Source: Haloplanus salinus (GTDB taxonomy: Archaea > Halobacteriota > Halobacteria > Halobacteriales > Haloferacaceae). From it: DNA of 64,000 nt. Positions 1 to 8,710 of the stretch are shown in pieces; position 1 is the stretch's first letter; each line of letters opens with the position of its first letter. Both the position numbers and the translations under genes were made by a program. The notes beneath the pieces were generated by a model. That model made no database searches, had not been told where the DNA came from, and saw nothing but the letters and a program-made list of their open reading frames with translations. The stretch is from NCBI RefSeq assembly GCF_003336245.1, contig NZ_QPHM01000001.1, positions 1,178,001-1,242,000 of the forward strand, given 5' to 3'.

Positions 1-50
1 GGCGCACACGGCCGTCGGCCTCAAGTTCGCGGAGCCTGTAGAGGGACTCG

Positions 51-299
51 ATGTCGAACTTGGAACTCTACGAACTCTCCGGGTGTCCCTACTGCGCGAA
101 GGTAAAGACCAAACTCGACGAACTCGGGCTGGAGTACGTCTCCCACGAAGTGCCGCGCTCGCACTCCGAGCGGACGGAGGTGGAGGACGTGAGCGGGCAG
201 ACGGGCGTCCCCGTCCTGGTCGACCCGGATCACGACGTCGAAGGGATGCCCGAGAGCGACGACATCGTCGCGTATCTGGACGAGACGTACGGCGCCTAG
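51..299 (+). CDS. Glutaredoxin/GST-N-like thiol oxidoreductase
   Basis: An 82-residue thioredoxin-fold protein of glutaredoxin size. The active-site motif CPYC is at residues 12-15, followed by the TGVPVL cis-proline segment that closes the thiol site in glutaredoxins and GST N-terminal domains. It probably reduces disulfides or mixed thiols in the cytoplasm. Haloarchaea use gamma-glutamylcysteine rather than glutathione, so the physiological thiol is inferred, not shown. The ATG at 51 gives the usual short beta strand before CPYC. It converges on the cupin gene across a structured repeat. The 50 bases before it contain no gene I can identify. Confidence 0.85.
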   Translation: MSNLELYELSGCPYCAKVKTKLDELGLEYVSHEVPRSHSERTEVEDVSGQTGVPVLVDPDHDVEGMPESDDIVAYLDETYGA

Positions 300-330
300 G
301 ACGGCACTGATTAGAGTAGCGCAATTGGAT

Positions 331-640
331 TGTGAACACCTCGAAAGCCCCCGGCGTCTCGGCTCCCAGGACTCGCTGCGCTCCTCACTCCGTTGCGGTG
401 CTTACTTCGTCCGGGCACGCCGGGACGCCGGCCCCTTTCAGTCCCGCCCGCATCGGCTGGCCGACCGGCCGCCGGGCGGGACTGAAAGGGGCGACTCGCT
501 GGAGGAAGGCGGGCGACGTAAGCACGCGAGCGAAGCGAGCGCGCGCAGCGAGGTTCGCGCACGGCTCCGCCGTGCGCGTGTCCGAGGCGGCTTTGCCGCC
601 TCGCTACCCCCGACTCCAGCGAGGCGGGGCTTTCGAGGTG
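331..640. repeat. Foldback / MITE-like inverted-repeat element
   Basis: This non-coding stretch is built of nested inverted repeats. The outer arms CACCTCGAAAGCCCC (337-351) and GGGGCTTTCGAGGTG (626-640) are perfect 15-bp complements, and both outer flanks read TGTGAA when oriented inward. Inside lie matched pairs at 372-381/543-552, 398-405/518-525, and a perfect 20-bp pair at 431-450/473-492. The right half also holds tight hairpins at 556-565/569-578 and 584-591/595-602. No transposase is present. It could be a miniature inverted-repeat transposable element or a structured RNA; no second copy was seen in this window. Confidence 0.6.
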
Positions 641-1083
641 GTTACAGTTTCACAGGTGTATCTCAACACTATTCCTAGGACTCCTCGACGACGTACGACC
701 CGAAGTCGTCGCCTCCCGACCGGCGGCGCGCCGACGGCCAGCCGGACGTGGGTCTCGTCGGAGTGATTGACCAGACTGCGGACCGTCTCCGGGGCGACGC
801 GGGCGACGCCGCCGGCGGGCACGTCGTGGACCTCGCCGGCGAGCGATAGCTGGCCGCCGTCCATCGAGACGAACACCTCCTCCTGTCCCTCGTGGAAGTG
901 GGGCGTCGTCACCTCGCCCGGCTCGACGACGACCTGATTCACCCGGAGTTCGGTCGCCCCGAGCGGCTCCGTCAGCTTCCGGACCGCCGTCTCACACGTG
1001 TCGAACTGGTCGGCCGGTACGTCGGCGGGGTGGACGATACTGTAGCCGTCCGTCGTGGGCGAGGCGTCGCTGCGGGCGCGCAA
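604..1083 (-). CDS. Cupin domain protein, probable 3' frameshift
   Basis: A single cupin barrel with the metal-binding HFHEGQEEVF motif and the usual glycine turns; the substrate is unknown. The start is a TTG at 1083, 13 nt after the upstream regulator stops, so the two are probably cotranscribed. The family-like reading holds through AVGAPPVG, then turns into an arginine-rich tail. Shifting frame by one base near 714 restores GGDDFGSYVVEES and a TAG at 675-677, a far more natural cupin end. As written, the frame instead runs into the repeat element to 604. This is either a natural frameshift or a base-call error. Confidence 0.7.
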   Translation of the reverse strand: MRARSDASPTTDGYSIVHPADVPADQFDTCETAVRKLTEPLGATELRVNQVVVEPGEVTTPHFHEGQEEVFVSMDGGQLSLAGEVHDVPAGGVARVAPETVRSLVNHSDETHVRLAVGAPPVGRRRLRVVRRRGVLGIVLRYTCETVTTSKAPPRWSRG

Positions 1084-1096
1084 AATCCTTTGCCGG

Positions 1097-2068
1097 TTAA
1101 CTCTTCGCCGGCGCCCGTGCGCGCTCGAGGATCAGGTCGCGCAGGTCGTCGGCGTCACGGAGCGCCGCGAGTTCCTCCTGGCTCACGAGCGCCGTCCCCT
1201 CGATGGCGTCCCGCTTCTCGCGTTCCTCGGTGACGTACACGGATCGGGTGCGGGTCACCTCGCCGAGCGAGGACATGATCCGGGCGCGTTTCTCCGCGCT
1301 CCGGGTGAAGGCCGAGTGGCCGGTGAGCAGGTTCGCTATCTCGTGGTCGCCGTCCTCGCTGACGGCGGTGAAGGGCGCGCGGTTCGTCGGGTGGACGGTG
1401 AAGCCGACGCGGGCGAGGACCGCGAGGACGTGATCCGCCTCGGGGTCGAGGGCGGGGTCCTGCGGCGTCGGTTCCGCCTCGCGAACCGCCTCGGCGCCGT
1501 CGAGAACGTTCACGGGGTCGCTGAAGGGCTGGTCGAACAGCTCTTCGAGCTTGATCGCCACCTCGATGCTGGCGTTCATGCCGTCCTCGTACTTCGAGAC
1601 GGTGCGCCGCGAGACGCCGAGTTCGGTCGCCAGCCGGCCGAGGCTCCAGCCGCGCTCCTCGCGTTCGTCCGCGAGCAGGTCGCCGTCGATGTTGACGTAG
1701 AGGCCACCGGGCGCCGCGTAGATGAGCGGCGGGACGCTCTCGACGAACAGGTCGAAAGCGGTGTCGGGGTTGATCGCAGGCACACCGTGGCGGAAGTAGA
1801 CCACCTCGGGTTTCAGATCCTCGTCGCGGGTCCGCAGGCCGATGACCAGCGGCGTCGCAGAGAGGTAGGAGCCGAGGCGACGCATCTCGGTCCCGGTTTC
1901 GGCGCCGAGGCTGTCGACGTTGGCGAGAATCTTTACCAACAGCAGGTCGTCGCCGCGCCGCGCCGCCAAGTCGAAGCTCTTGGGGCGGATCGAACACCGG
2001 TCGCTCACCACGAAGCCCGCGTCCTGCAGCATCGCAGTGACGTTTCCGACCAGTGCTGACCGTGACAT
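1097..2068 (-). CDS. XRE-family HTH transcriptional regulator
   Basis: A 323-residue archaeal regulator of the family called 'putative HTH-type transcriptional regulatory protein'. It has an N-terminal nuclease-like/sensor domain, a central Cro/C1 helix-turn-helix around residues 145-175 ([20 protein letters not shown]), and a C-terminal domain that may bind ligand. I chose the ATG at 2068 over the GTG at 2092 because a strong TATA box lies 28 nt upstream of the ATG, which fits a leaderless transcript, and because [10 protein letters not shown] is the natural family start. It is divergent from tiaS. Targets are unknown. Confidence 0.82.
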   Translation of the reverse strand: MSRSALVGNVTAMLQDAGFVVSDRCSIRPKSFDLAARRGDDLLLVKILANVDSLGAETGTEMRRLGSYLSATPLVIGLRTRDEDLKPEVVYFRHGVPAINPDTAFDLFVESVPPLIYAAPGGLYVNIDGDLLADEREERGWSLGRLATELGVSRRTVSKYEDGMNASIEVAIKLEELFDQPFSDPVNVLDGAEAVREAEPTPQDPALDPEADHVLAVLARVGFTVHPTNRAPFTAVSEDGDHEIANLLTGHSAFTRSAEKRARIMSSLGEVTRTRSVYVTEEREKRDAIEGTALVSQEELAALRDADDLRDLILERARAPAKS

Positions 2069-2090
2069 AGCCGGAGGTAAGCGCTCCGTC

Positions 2091-2100
2091 ACATATATAA
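2091..2100 (-). promoter_or_regulatory. TATA box of the XRE regulator gene
   Basis: Read on the minus strand this is TTATATATGT. Its centre is about 28 nt before the ATG at 2068, the spacing of a leaderless haloarchaeal promoter. It decides the start codon of the regulator. Confidence 0.7.
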
Positions 2101-2220
2101 GTTGTGTCGACCATCCGCGTCACGTCCGTCGATTGGCGGGGGCGACCACGCCGGCCCACCCCCGCCCGGAAGACGGGAGCGACGGCAGCGCTTATCACCG
2201 GCGGTCCGCCTACACCCCCT

Positions 2221-3471
2221 GTGACCCTCGTCGGCCTCGACGACACCGACTCCCGCGAACGCGGGATGTGTACGACGTACGTGGCGGCCCGCGTGGCCGA
2301 CGCCATCGCGTCGGCCGGCGGGAGCGTCGAGCGCCGCCGCCTGGTCCGTCTCAACCCCGCAGTCGAGTTCAAGACGCGGGGCAACGCCGCCCTCTGCATC
2401 GAAACCGACCTCGATCCGAGCCGGGCGTTCGCCCTCGCCGTCGCGGCCGTCGACCGGCTGGCCGAAACCGGCGACCCGCGGACGGATCCGGGCGTCGTCG
2501 TCGCGGACGCGACGGTGCCGGACGCCGTCGTCGACTTCGCCCGCCGGGCGCTCCGCGAGAAACTCGGCGTCGACGAGGCGGTCGCCCTTCTGGATCGGCT
2601 GGGCTACCGACACGACGGCGGCCGGGGACGGGTCGGCGCCCTCGCGGCCATCGGCGCGGGTCGCGCTTTCGACGACTGGACGTACGAACGGATCGCCTAC
2701 CGGGAGTTGGAGCGGTGCGGGACGCCCCGCGAGGTGGACGCCGAGAGCGTCTTCACCGCGGCCGCGGCGGCCTACCCCGACGCCTGGGATACGGTGGATC
2801 GGGTCGAGGAGGAACTCGTCTGCGTGCCGGCGGCGCCGGGACCGATCCTCTACGGGATCCGCGGCGACGACCCCGAGACGGTCCACGAGGTGGCGCGAAG
2901 CGTCGAGAGCGAACCCGTCGCGCGGGCGGTCACGTACCGCACCAACCAGGGAACCGACGCCCATCTCCGCCCGGGGAGCGTGGCGTCGGTCGAGGACGGC
3001 CGCGCGTACCGGGTCGACGGCGTCGTCGACGACGCGCCGGCGACACGGGCGGGTGGGCACGTCCACCTGTCGGTTCGCGACGGCGACGCGACGCTCCCCT
3101 GTGTGGCGTTCGAACCGACGAAACGGTTTCGGGACCGGGTGCGCCGCCTCCATCCCGGCGACCGCGTGACGGTCTGTGGCGAGGTTGGCGACGGGACGCT
3201 CAAACTGGAGAAGTTCGCCCTCCGCGAGCGGGTCACGACCGAACGGGTCGTTCCGACCTGCCCCGGCTGCGGCCGGTCGATGGAGAGCGCCGGCCGGGAG
3301 CAGGGCTACCGGTGTCGTGACTGCGGGACGACGGCTCCCGACCGGGCGGAGCGACCGCTCGACCGGGCGCTCGACCCGGGGTGGTACGAGGTGCCGCCGT
3401 GTGCCCGCCGCCACGTCGCCAAGCCGCTCGTCCGCGGCGGCTTCGACGCGCCGACGCACCCCGAACGCTGA
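2221..3471 (+). CDS. tiaS: tRNA(Ile2) 2-agmatinylcytidine synthetase TiaS
   Basis: TiaS attaches agmatine to C2 of the wobble cytidine of tRNA-Ile(CAU), allowing AUA decoding in archaea. The 416-residue protein opens with the diagnostic GLDDTDSRERGMCTTYVA segment (TCKD domain, DDTD ATP-binding motif), has a ferredoxin-like middle, an OB-fold near residues 270-335, and a C-terminal zinc ribbon with two CxxC pairs (CPGC, CRDC). The GTG at 2221 places the motif at the very N-terminus; an AT-rich GCTTATC lies about 30 nt upstream. The longer in-frame reading from 2104 is proline/arginine-rich and unlikely to be translated. Confidence 0.93.
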   Translation: MTLVGLDDTDSRERGMCTTYVAARVADAIASAGGSVERRRLVRLNPAVEFKTRGNAALCIETDLDPSRAFALAVAAVDRLAETGDPRTDPGVVVADATVPDAVVDFARRALREKLGVDEAVALLDRLGYRHDGGRGRVGALAAIGAGRAFDDWTYERIAYRELERCGTPREVDAESVFTAAAAAYPDAWDTVDRVEEELVCVPAAPGPILYGIRGDDPETVHEVARSVESEPVARAVTYRTNQGTDAHLRPGSVASVEDGRAYRVDGVVDDAPATRAGGHVHLSVRDGDATLPCVAFEPTKRFRDRVRRLHPGDRVTVCGEVGDGTLKLEKFALRERVTTERVVPTCPGCGRSMESAGREQGYRCRDCGTTAPDRAERPLDRALDPGWYEVPPCARRHVAKPLVRGGFDAPTHPER

Positions 3472-3600
3472 GGGTAGGGGGTGGTTGACCCCGTTCAACG
3501 GGTCGTTAAGCCGCGGTAATCGGTGAATAGCCAAGCCGGGTGCGCGCCTCGCGTCGACTGTGATGTGTGATCGATTTGCACGGATTGGGAGGGCAGTGCC

Positions 3601-3789
3601 GTGAGTTCGGTCGACGAAGGGGAGCCACCCGTCACGACGGACACTCCCGCGCTCGACCGCTGGCCGACGTACACCCTCGACCACGCCATCGAAACCGTCG
3701 GTAGCGACGGGGAGCAGTGTACGATCTATCCGTCACGGTCGACGACGACGAGCGGCGACGCCTTCGTCGCCATCGACGAGATCAGGTGA
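3601..3789 (+). CDS. Small haloarchaeal DUF7511-like protein
   Basis: A 62-residue protein with the pattern HAIETVGSDGEQCTIYP followed by GDAFVAIDEIR. This resembles a haloarchaea-specific family of about 60-70 residues (I believe DUF7511) whose function is unknown. A GGGAGG stretch lies 8-13 nt before the GTG start at 3601, so this gene may use a Shine-Dalgarno site. It ends 24 bp before the convergent aspartoacylase gene. The 130-bp gap before it holds only short dyads after tiaS. Confidence 0.65.
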   Translation: MSSVDEGEPPVTTDTPALDRWPTYTLDHAIETVGSDGEQCTIYPSRSTTTSGDAFVAIDEIR

Positions 3790-3813
3790 GTTCCCGGCCG
3801 GCGGCGGGCGGAC

Positions 3814-4770
3814 TCAGTACGTGTCGACGGTCTTGCCGACCGAGCAGACGTACTCGCCGGTCGCGACCTGCGGGAGGCGTCGGCTGCGCCAGAAGATGCC
3901 GTCGTTGTCGGCGGTGATTCGGGCTTTCAACTCGCCGAACACGTCGGTCACTTCGAACAGCGCCTCGTCGGCGCTCACGCGGTCGCCGAGGTCGTGGTGA
4001 AAGCGGACGAGGCCGCCGACCGGCGAGCCGTACTGGTCGAACGCCTTCGCGCGCGTCTGGGCCTCGATCCCCGGATCGCCGGAGAGGAAGTCGTAGCCAC
4101 GGAGGACGTTGAACACCCCTTCGACGCCTTTGGCGATGCTCCCCTCGTCCCAGCCGACGGCGCCGCCGAGTTCGGGATCGACCGCCGGTACGCCGTCGGA
4201 AGGGGCGACGCGAGCGAGTTGGCCGTCCGGACCTTTCTGGTCGAGGACGTAGCCACAGCCGAACGTCTTCGCGAGGTCGAGACACTGGGTGTGGAGGCGG
4301 TGTCGGCGGCCACACCGCACCCGCACCTCGTCGATCATCCGGCTGGTCGACCCTTGATGCAGGTCGAGGACGAGGTCCGCGTTCCGTGCCACGTCGTAGG
4401 TGGCGGCGGCGATGCGCTCGCTCGACGTGCCGTTCTCGTCGCCGGGGTAGGCCCGGTTCATCTTCGTGTCGTCGATGGGGTTGCGGTGTTCGGCCACCTG
4501 GAACGCGTGGTAGTTGACGACGCCGACGACGATCACCGTGCCCGCGAGTTCGTCGGGGTCGATCCGGGGGACGACGCGTCGGACGACGCCGACGCCGTTG
4601 AGTTCGTCGCCGTCGCTGGCCGCTTGGATGTAGAGCGTCTTGCCGTCGCGGGCCCCCTCCACGACGGCGACGGGGAGGCCGAACGTGCTGCCGTCGCGGG
4701 TCTCGCCGACCTCGAGACGGCCCGTATCGACCGTCCCAGGCGACGCGTCCGCGGTTCCCACCGAAGTCAT
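3814..4770 (-). CDS. Succinylglutamate desuccinylase/aspartoacylase-family protein
   Basis: A 318-residue member of the M14-like AstE/AspA zinc amidohydrolase family, which cleaves N-acyl amino acids. The family HGxE zinc motif appears as SDGDELNG near residue 50, so an Asp sits where the first His ligand is expected; Glu is retained. LDLHQGS supplies a later His. From memory the Asp may be typical of a haloarchaeal subfamily, so the protein need not be inactive, but the substrate is unknown. The ATG at 4770 was chosen because MTSVGTADAS matches the natural start; the longer reading is low complexity. Confidence 0.78.
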   Translation of the reverse strand: MTSVGTADASPGTVDTGRLEVGETRDGSTFGLPVAVVEGARDGKTLYIQAASDGDELNGVGVVRRVVPRIDPDELAGTVIVVGVVNYHAFQVAEHRNPIDDTKMNRAYPGDENGTSSERIAAATYDVARNADLVLDLHQGSTSRMIDEVRVRCGRRHRLHTQCLDLAKTFGCGYVLDQKGPDGQLARVAPSDGVPAVDPELGGAVGWDEGSIAKGVEGVFNVLRGYDFLSGDPGIEAQTRAKAFDQYGSPVGGLVRFHHDLGDRVSADEALFEVTDVFGELKARITADNDGIFWRSRRLPQVATGEYVCSVGKTVDTY

Positions 4771-4896
4771 TGTTCGACACAGGAACTCGTCCCCTTTGAG
4801 CGGTTCGGTCGCGGACGGCGTGGACTCGCCCGACGCCGGGCGGCCGGTCGGCGGCACAACGACGCGCCTTTGATCGTCGCCGCCCAACGGCCGAGC

Positions 4897-5187
4897 GTGA
4901 GCGACGACCAACCAGCGCGCCCCCCGTCCGCGGGCCTCGTCGACGCCTTGGAGGTGCGCCGTAACGCACTCGTCGGCGTCGTCGCCGGCATCGCCCTCGC
5001 CATCGTCATCTACCTCGTCCGCGTCTTCGAGTTGGCCGGCCCGGTGGCCGGGTCCCGGCGCTATCCCGTGGTCGGCCCCGAGGGGTGGTTTCTGATCCTC
5101 GGGTTCGTCCTCGCGTCGGCGACGGCGCTACTCGTGGCCGCGGCGCTGACGCTCGTGACGGCGTATCGGGCCACGCGGGAGCTGTAG
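4897..5187 (+). CDS. Small two-helix membrane protein
   Basis: A 96-residue protein with an acidic N-terminus, then two hydrophobic segments at about 27-48 (VGVVAGIALAIVIYLVRVF) and 63-88 (the stretch around FLILGFVLASATALLVAAALTLV). The GTG at 4897 is the natural start; the same frame stays open far upstream only because it lies antisense to the aspartoacylase gene. It resembles a conserved haloarchaeal DUF family (possibly DUF7536). It abuts the convergent PhoU/TrkA_C gene with no gap. Function unknown. Confidence 0.7.
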   Translation: MSDDQPARPPSAGLVDALEVRRNALVGVVAGIALAIVIYLVRVFELAGPVAGSRRYPVVGPEGWFLILGFVLASATALLVAAALTLVTAYRATREL

Positions 5188-6393
5188 TTACGCGTCGACG
5201 GGGTCGTCGGCACCCGCGAGGTCGGCGAGGCGGCCCGCACCCGCGCGCGTCCCCTTCGCGATGAGCACGTCGCCGTCGTGGACCGCCGTCGCCGGGCCGG
5301 GCGAGATGACCCAGTCGCCGTCGCCACGGCGGACGGCGATCACGCGCATCCCCGTCGCCGTCTTGACTTCGAGGTCGCCGAGCGACGCGTCGGCCAGTCG
5401 GCTTCCGCCGGCGACGGGGAGGCGGACGATCACTTCGTCGGACTCCTCGACCGCGGCGGCGACGACGGGGTGGGTGTCAAGCCCCCGGAGGACGCCCTCG
5501 CTGATCTCGAGGGCGGCGTCGCTGATCACCTCCGTCGCGCTCGCGAGGTGGACCAACCCCCGGAGGGTGATGGGGTCCTCGACCCGCGGCGCGGCGCGCA
5601 ACACCCACGCCTCGAACCGCGATTTCAGGGCGTCGACCTCCGCTTCGAGTTCGACCACCTCCTCGGCGACGCCCTCGCTGTCGAAGAGGACGGCGCCGTA
5701 GGCCAGATCCACCGCGAGTTCGCTCATGTTTTTCATGAGGACGATGGAGTCGACGGCGCGGTCCAGGTCGTCGATGGAGGAGTCGACCGGTTCGGGTGGG
5801 TCGTACGCGTCACCGGTGAGGGCCTCGTACACCGTCGACAGCGCCGTCTCCGTCCCCCGGAGGAGGGCCACGTCGTCGGCCTCGAACGTCGTCGTCCGGT
5901 CGGGGTTGACGATCCACTCGCCCGCCCGCCGAATAGCGATGACGCGGACGCCCGTCTCCGTTTCGAGGTTGCAGTCGCCGAGCGACGCGTCGCGGTAGTC
6001 GGAGTCGGGGGCGACCTGTGCCCGAACCACCGTCTCGACGGCCTCCGGAATCGCCGTCCGCATCGCCTCGGGGACGCCGATGTCCTCCAGCACCACTTTG
6101 GCGATGTCGCCGGCGGCGTCGCTGATCTTCTCCGCGGCGCCGACGACGCCGAGAACGGGTGCCAGCGCCTCCGCGTCCTCCGGGCTCCGAGCGGCCATCA
6201 GGAGGCTCATCCGCGCTTGCATCTGCAACACGTCCATCCGCTCTTCGAGTTCCAGCACCTCCGCCGCCACCTCGTCGCTCCCGTGGAGCACCGCCGAGTA
6301 CGAGAGGTCGATGAGGAGCTCGGCCGTGTCCTTCATCTCCGCGAGGACGGCCTTCACGCTGATCGGCTCGTACTCCACGTCCCCAGGGTCCAT
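5188..6393 (-). CDS. Tandem PhoU/TrkA_C regulatory protein
   Basis: A 401-residue soluble protein made of two copies of the same unit: a PhoU-like helical bundle followed by a TrkA_C (RCK_C) domain. Unit 1 spans about 10-200 and unit 2 about 210-395; the parallel segments SDYRDASLGDCNLETETGVRVIAIRR and the shorter second copy LADASLGDLEVKTATG show the duplication. RCK_C domains bind small ligands and gate potassium or other cation transporters, so this is probably a regulatory subunit, but no channel is adjacent. The ATG at 6393 follows a GGGGGGT stretch. Confidence 0.82.
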   Translation of the reverse strand: MDPGDVEYEPISVKAVLAEMKDTAELLIDLSYSAVLHGSDEVAAEVLELEERMDVLQMQARMSLLMAARSPEDAEALAPVLGVVGAAEKISDAAGDIAKVVLEDIGVPEAMRTAIPEAVETVVRAQVAPDSDYRDASLGDCNLETETGVRVIAIRRAGEWIVNPDRTTTFEADDVALLRGTETALSTVYEALTGDAYDPPEPVDSSIDDLDRAVDSIVLMKNMSELAVDLAYGAVLFDSEGVAEEVVELEAEVDALKSRFEAWVLRAAPRVEDPITLRGLVHLASATEVISDAALEISEGVLRGLDTHPVVAAAVEESDEVIVRLPVAGGSRLADASLGDLEVKTATGMRVIAVRRGDGDWVISPGPATAVHDGDVLIAKGTRAGAGRLADLAGADDPVDA

Positions 6394-6477
6394 ACCCCCC
6401 TCTCCGTCGGCCGAGCGGATAAAAAGTCCGCCGGGGAAACGCAAGAACGAAGCGAGTAGCGGGGGACGGCCACAGCC

Positions 6478-7641
6478 ATGGAGCGGTGGGACCTCCTCGG
6501 CGTGACGACCGGCGCGTTCTTCGTGACGATGGTCGCCCGCTTGGCGCCGAGCCCCCTAGTGCCCGACGTCATCGACGCGTTCGGCGTCACCACTGGGACG
6601 GTCGGCCTCGCGCTCTCGGGGATGTGGGCCGCGTACGCCCTCTTCCAGTTCCCGGGCGGCGTCGTCGCCGACCGGATCGGTCAGCGACGGGTCGTCCTCT
6701 TCGCGATGGCCGGCGTCGCGGCGACGAGCCTCCTGCTCGCGAGCGCACCGGGGATCCTGATCTTCGCCGTCGGCGCCGCCGCCCTCGGCGCGAGCGCCGG
6801 TCTCTACTTCACCGCCGGCACCTCCTTTCTCGCCGATCGGTTCGAGAACACCGGCCGCGCGCTCGGCGTCCACGAAATCGGCGCGTCGGGCGCCGGCCTG
6901 CTCGCCCCCGTCGCCAGCGCCGCCGTCGCCACCGAGTTCGGCTGGCGGGCCGGCCTGCTCGTGCCCGCCGTCGTCGCCCCAATCGCGCTCGTCCTGTTCG
7001 GGTGGCGGGTCCCGGAGACGCCGCCCGCAAGGCCCGACGGGACGGGACTCGGCGTCGACCCGTCCGAACTGCTACGGATACTCGCCCGTCCCAGCATCGG
7101 CTTCACCACCCTGCTGGCCATGATCGCCTTCTTCACCTGGCAGTCCTTCGCCTCGTTTTTTCCCACGTTCCTCGTCGAACACGTCGGCCTCGGGACCGGC
7201 CGGGCGAGCTTCCTCTTCGGCGTGGTCTTCGCTATCACGCTCGTCGCGGCGCCCTCGCTGGGGTGGGTCTCCGACGCGCTCGGCCGGGACCACACCCTCG
7301 GCGCCGCCTTCCTCGCCGGCGGCGCCGGCTACGCCTGTTTCCTGTTCGGGGGCGGCGGCGTCGCCGTCGTCGTCGCGGGAACGGGACTTCTGGGGCTTGG
7401 CCTCTCGTGGCCAGGGGTGCTCAACTCCCGATTCATGGACTACCTCGCCGCCGACGAACGCGGCACCGGGTTCGGGCTGGTGCGGACGGTCGTGTTGCTC
7501 GTGAGTTCGCTCGGGAGCGGCGTGACGGGGGCGCTGGCCGGCCGACTTGGGTGGGTCGCCGCGTACGGTCTCGTCGCGGGGCTGCTCGCCGTCTTGGTCG
7601 TGGCGCTGTCGGTCAATCGGGCGCTGGGGATCGACGCCTGA
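6478..7641 (+). CDS. MFS transporter
   Basis: A 387-residue major facilitator with about 12 predicted membrane helices. The motif-A loop between helices 2 and 3 is visible as GGVVADRIGQRRV, and a related VSDALGRDH loop is in the second half. The substrate cannot be told from the sequence; the shape suggests a drug/organic-anion or nitrate-like MFS branch. It is divergent from the PhoU/TrkA_C gene, with an 84-bp gap that holds both promoters. Confidence 0.85.
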   Translation: MERWDLLGVTTGAFFVTMVARLAPSPLVPDVIDAFGVTTGTVGLALSGMWAAYALFQFPGGVVADRIGQRRVVLFAMAGVAATSLLLASAPGILIFAVGAAALGASAGLYFTAGTSFLADRFENTGRALGVHEIGASGAGLLAPVASAAVATEFGWRAGLLVPAVVAPIALVLFGWRVPETPPARPDGTGLGVDPSELLRILARPSIGFTTLLAMIAFFTWQSFASFFPTFLVEHVGLGTGRASFLFGVVFAITLVAAPSLGWVSDALGRDHTLGAAFLAGGAGYACFLFGGGGVAVVVAGTGLLGLGLSWPGVLNSRFMDYLAADERGTGFGLVRTVVLLVSSLGSGVTGALAGRLGWVAAYGLVAGLLAVLVVALSVNRALGIDA

Positions 7642-7699
7642 CCGTGTGGTGGGGACGCCCCACCCAACGACCTATCGGGATCGAGACTGAGTGGCAACC

Positions 7700-8620
7700 A
7701 TGGACACGGCGTACACGCTCCGGCGGGACGAGTCGGTTTCCGCGGGCATCGATCGAATACTCGAGGGAAAGATCGACGCGGCGATCGGACACGTCGACGG
7801 CGGGATGGACCGCCACGAGACGGTCCACGAGGTGCGAAAGCGGTGCAAGGAGATACGGGCGGCGCTCCGGCTGGTTCGGGGCGTCCTCCCGACGTACAGC
7901 GCCGAAAACGCCCACTACCGCGACGCGGCGCGGCGGCTCTCCGACATCCGCGACGCGCAGGCGCTCGTGGAGACGTTCGACGACCACGTGACGCCGGCGG
8001 TCGAGTCGGCCGACGCGTTGGAGGCGGATCGGATAGCCGGGGTCCGGGCGACGCTGGTCGACCGACGCGAAGCGCTGGCGGCCGAGACGGACCTCGACGG
8101 CCGGCTCGCGGCGGTCAGGCGGGACCTCGTCGAGGGGCGAACGAGGGTCGACGGCCTGCCCATCGCGACGGACGGGTTCGACGCCGTCGACGGCGGCCTC
8201 CGGAAATCGTACAAGCGGGCGCGAAACCGGATGGCCGATGCGTACGCGGACCCCGACACCGAGCGGTTCCACGAGTGGCGCAAGCGGGTGAAATACCACC
8301 GATACCACACGCGACTGCTCCGGCACGTCCGTGTCGAGCCGATGAGGGCCCGACGCGGGGAGCTCAAGACCCTCTCGGACCTGATCGGCGACGAACACGA
8401 CCTCGCCGTCTTCCTAGAGACGATGACCGAGGAGGAGCGCTTCGACGCGGACACGCGGGAGACGCTCCACGAGGTGAGTACGAGGCGGCGAGCGGAGCTC
8501 CGGCGGGCGGGGCGACCGGTCGGGGAACGGCTGTTCGTGGAGGACCCCGACCGGCTGGTCGACCGGATGCGCGGCTACTGGCACGCGACCCGGGAGTACG
8601 AACCCGCGGTCGACGACTGA
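7700..8620 (+). CDS. CHAD domain protein
   Basis: A 306-residue all-helical CHAD protein. The conserved basic residues are seen in two repeated segments, VRKRCKEIRAALRLVR near residue 45 and WRKRVKYHRYHTRLLR near residue 195. CHAD domains bind polyphosphate through these basic faces, often near polyphosphate or phosphate functions; here the nearest such gene is the PhoU/TrkA_C protein. An in-frame GTG at 7691 is an alternative start three codons upstream; I preferred the ATG. Confidence 0.85.
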   Translation: MDTAYTLRRDESVSAGIDRILEGKIDAAIGHVDGGMDRHETVHEVRKRCKEIRAALRLVRGVLPTYSAENAHYRDAARRLSDIRDAQALVETFDDHVTPAVESADALEADRIAGVRATLVDRREALAAETDLDGRLAAVRRDLVEGRTRVDGLPIATDGFDAVDGGLRKSYKRARNRMADAYADPDTERFHEWRKRVKYHRYHTRLLRHVRVEPMRARRGELKTLSDLIGDEHDLAVFLETMTEEERFDADTRETLHEVSTRRRAELRRAGRPVGERLFVEDPDRLVDRMRGYWHATREYEPAVDD

Positions 8621-8710
8621 GCGGGCGGGTCGCTCCCGTCCGGAACCGTCATGCGGCTGTCGGCCGCCGAGACGACGTTACACCCGTTCGCCCCGGCTCG
8701 TGCGCGAAGG

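Noticed and set aside
325-766. Open frames of 117 and 144 codons through the foldback region.
   Set aside because: They read through hairpin arms and carry low-complexity Arg/Ser text; the inverted repeats explain the sequence better.
3487-3504. A short hairpin just after tiaS.
   Set aside because: The stem is imperfect and short, with alternative pairings; it may help terminate tiaS but cannot be called with confidence.
5278-6459. A 393-codon plus-strand open frame.
   Set aside because: Antisense to the PhoU/TrkA_C gene, whose two repeats are clearly coding on the minus strand.
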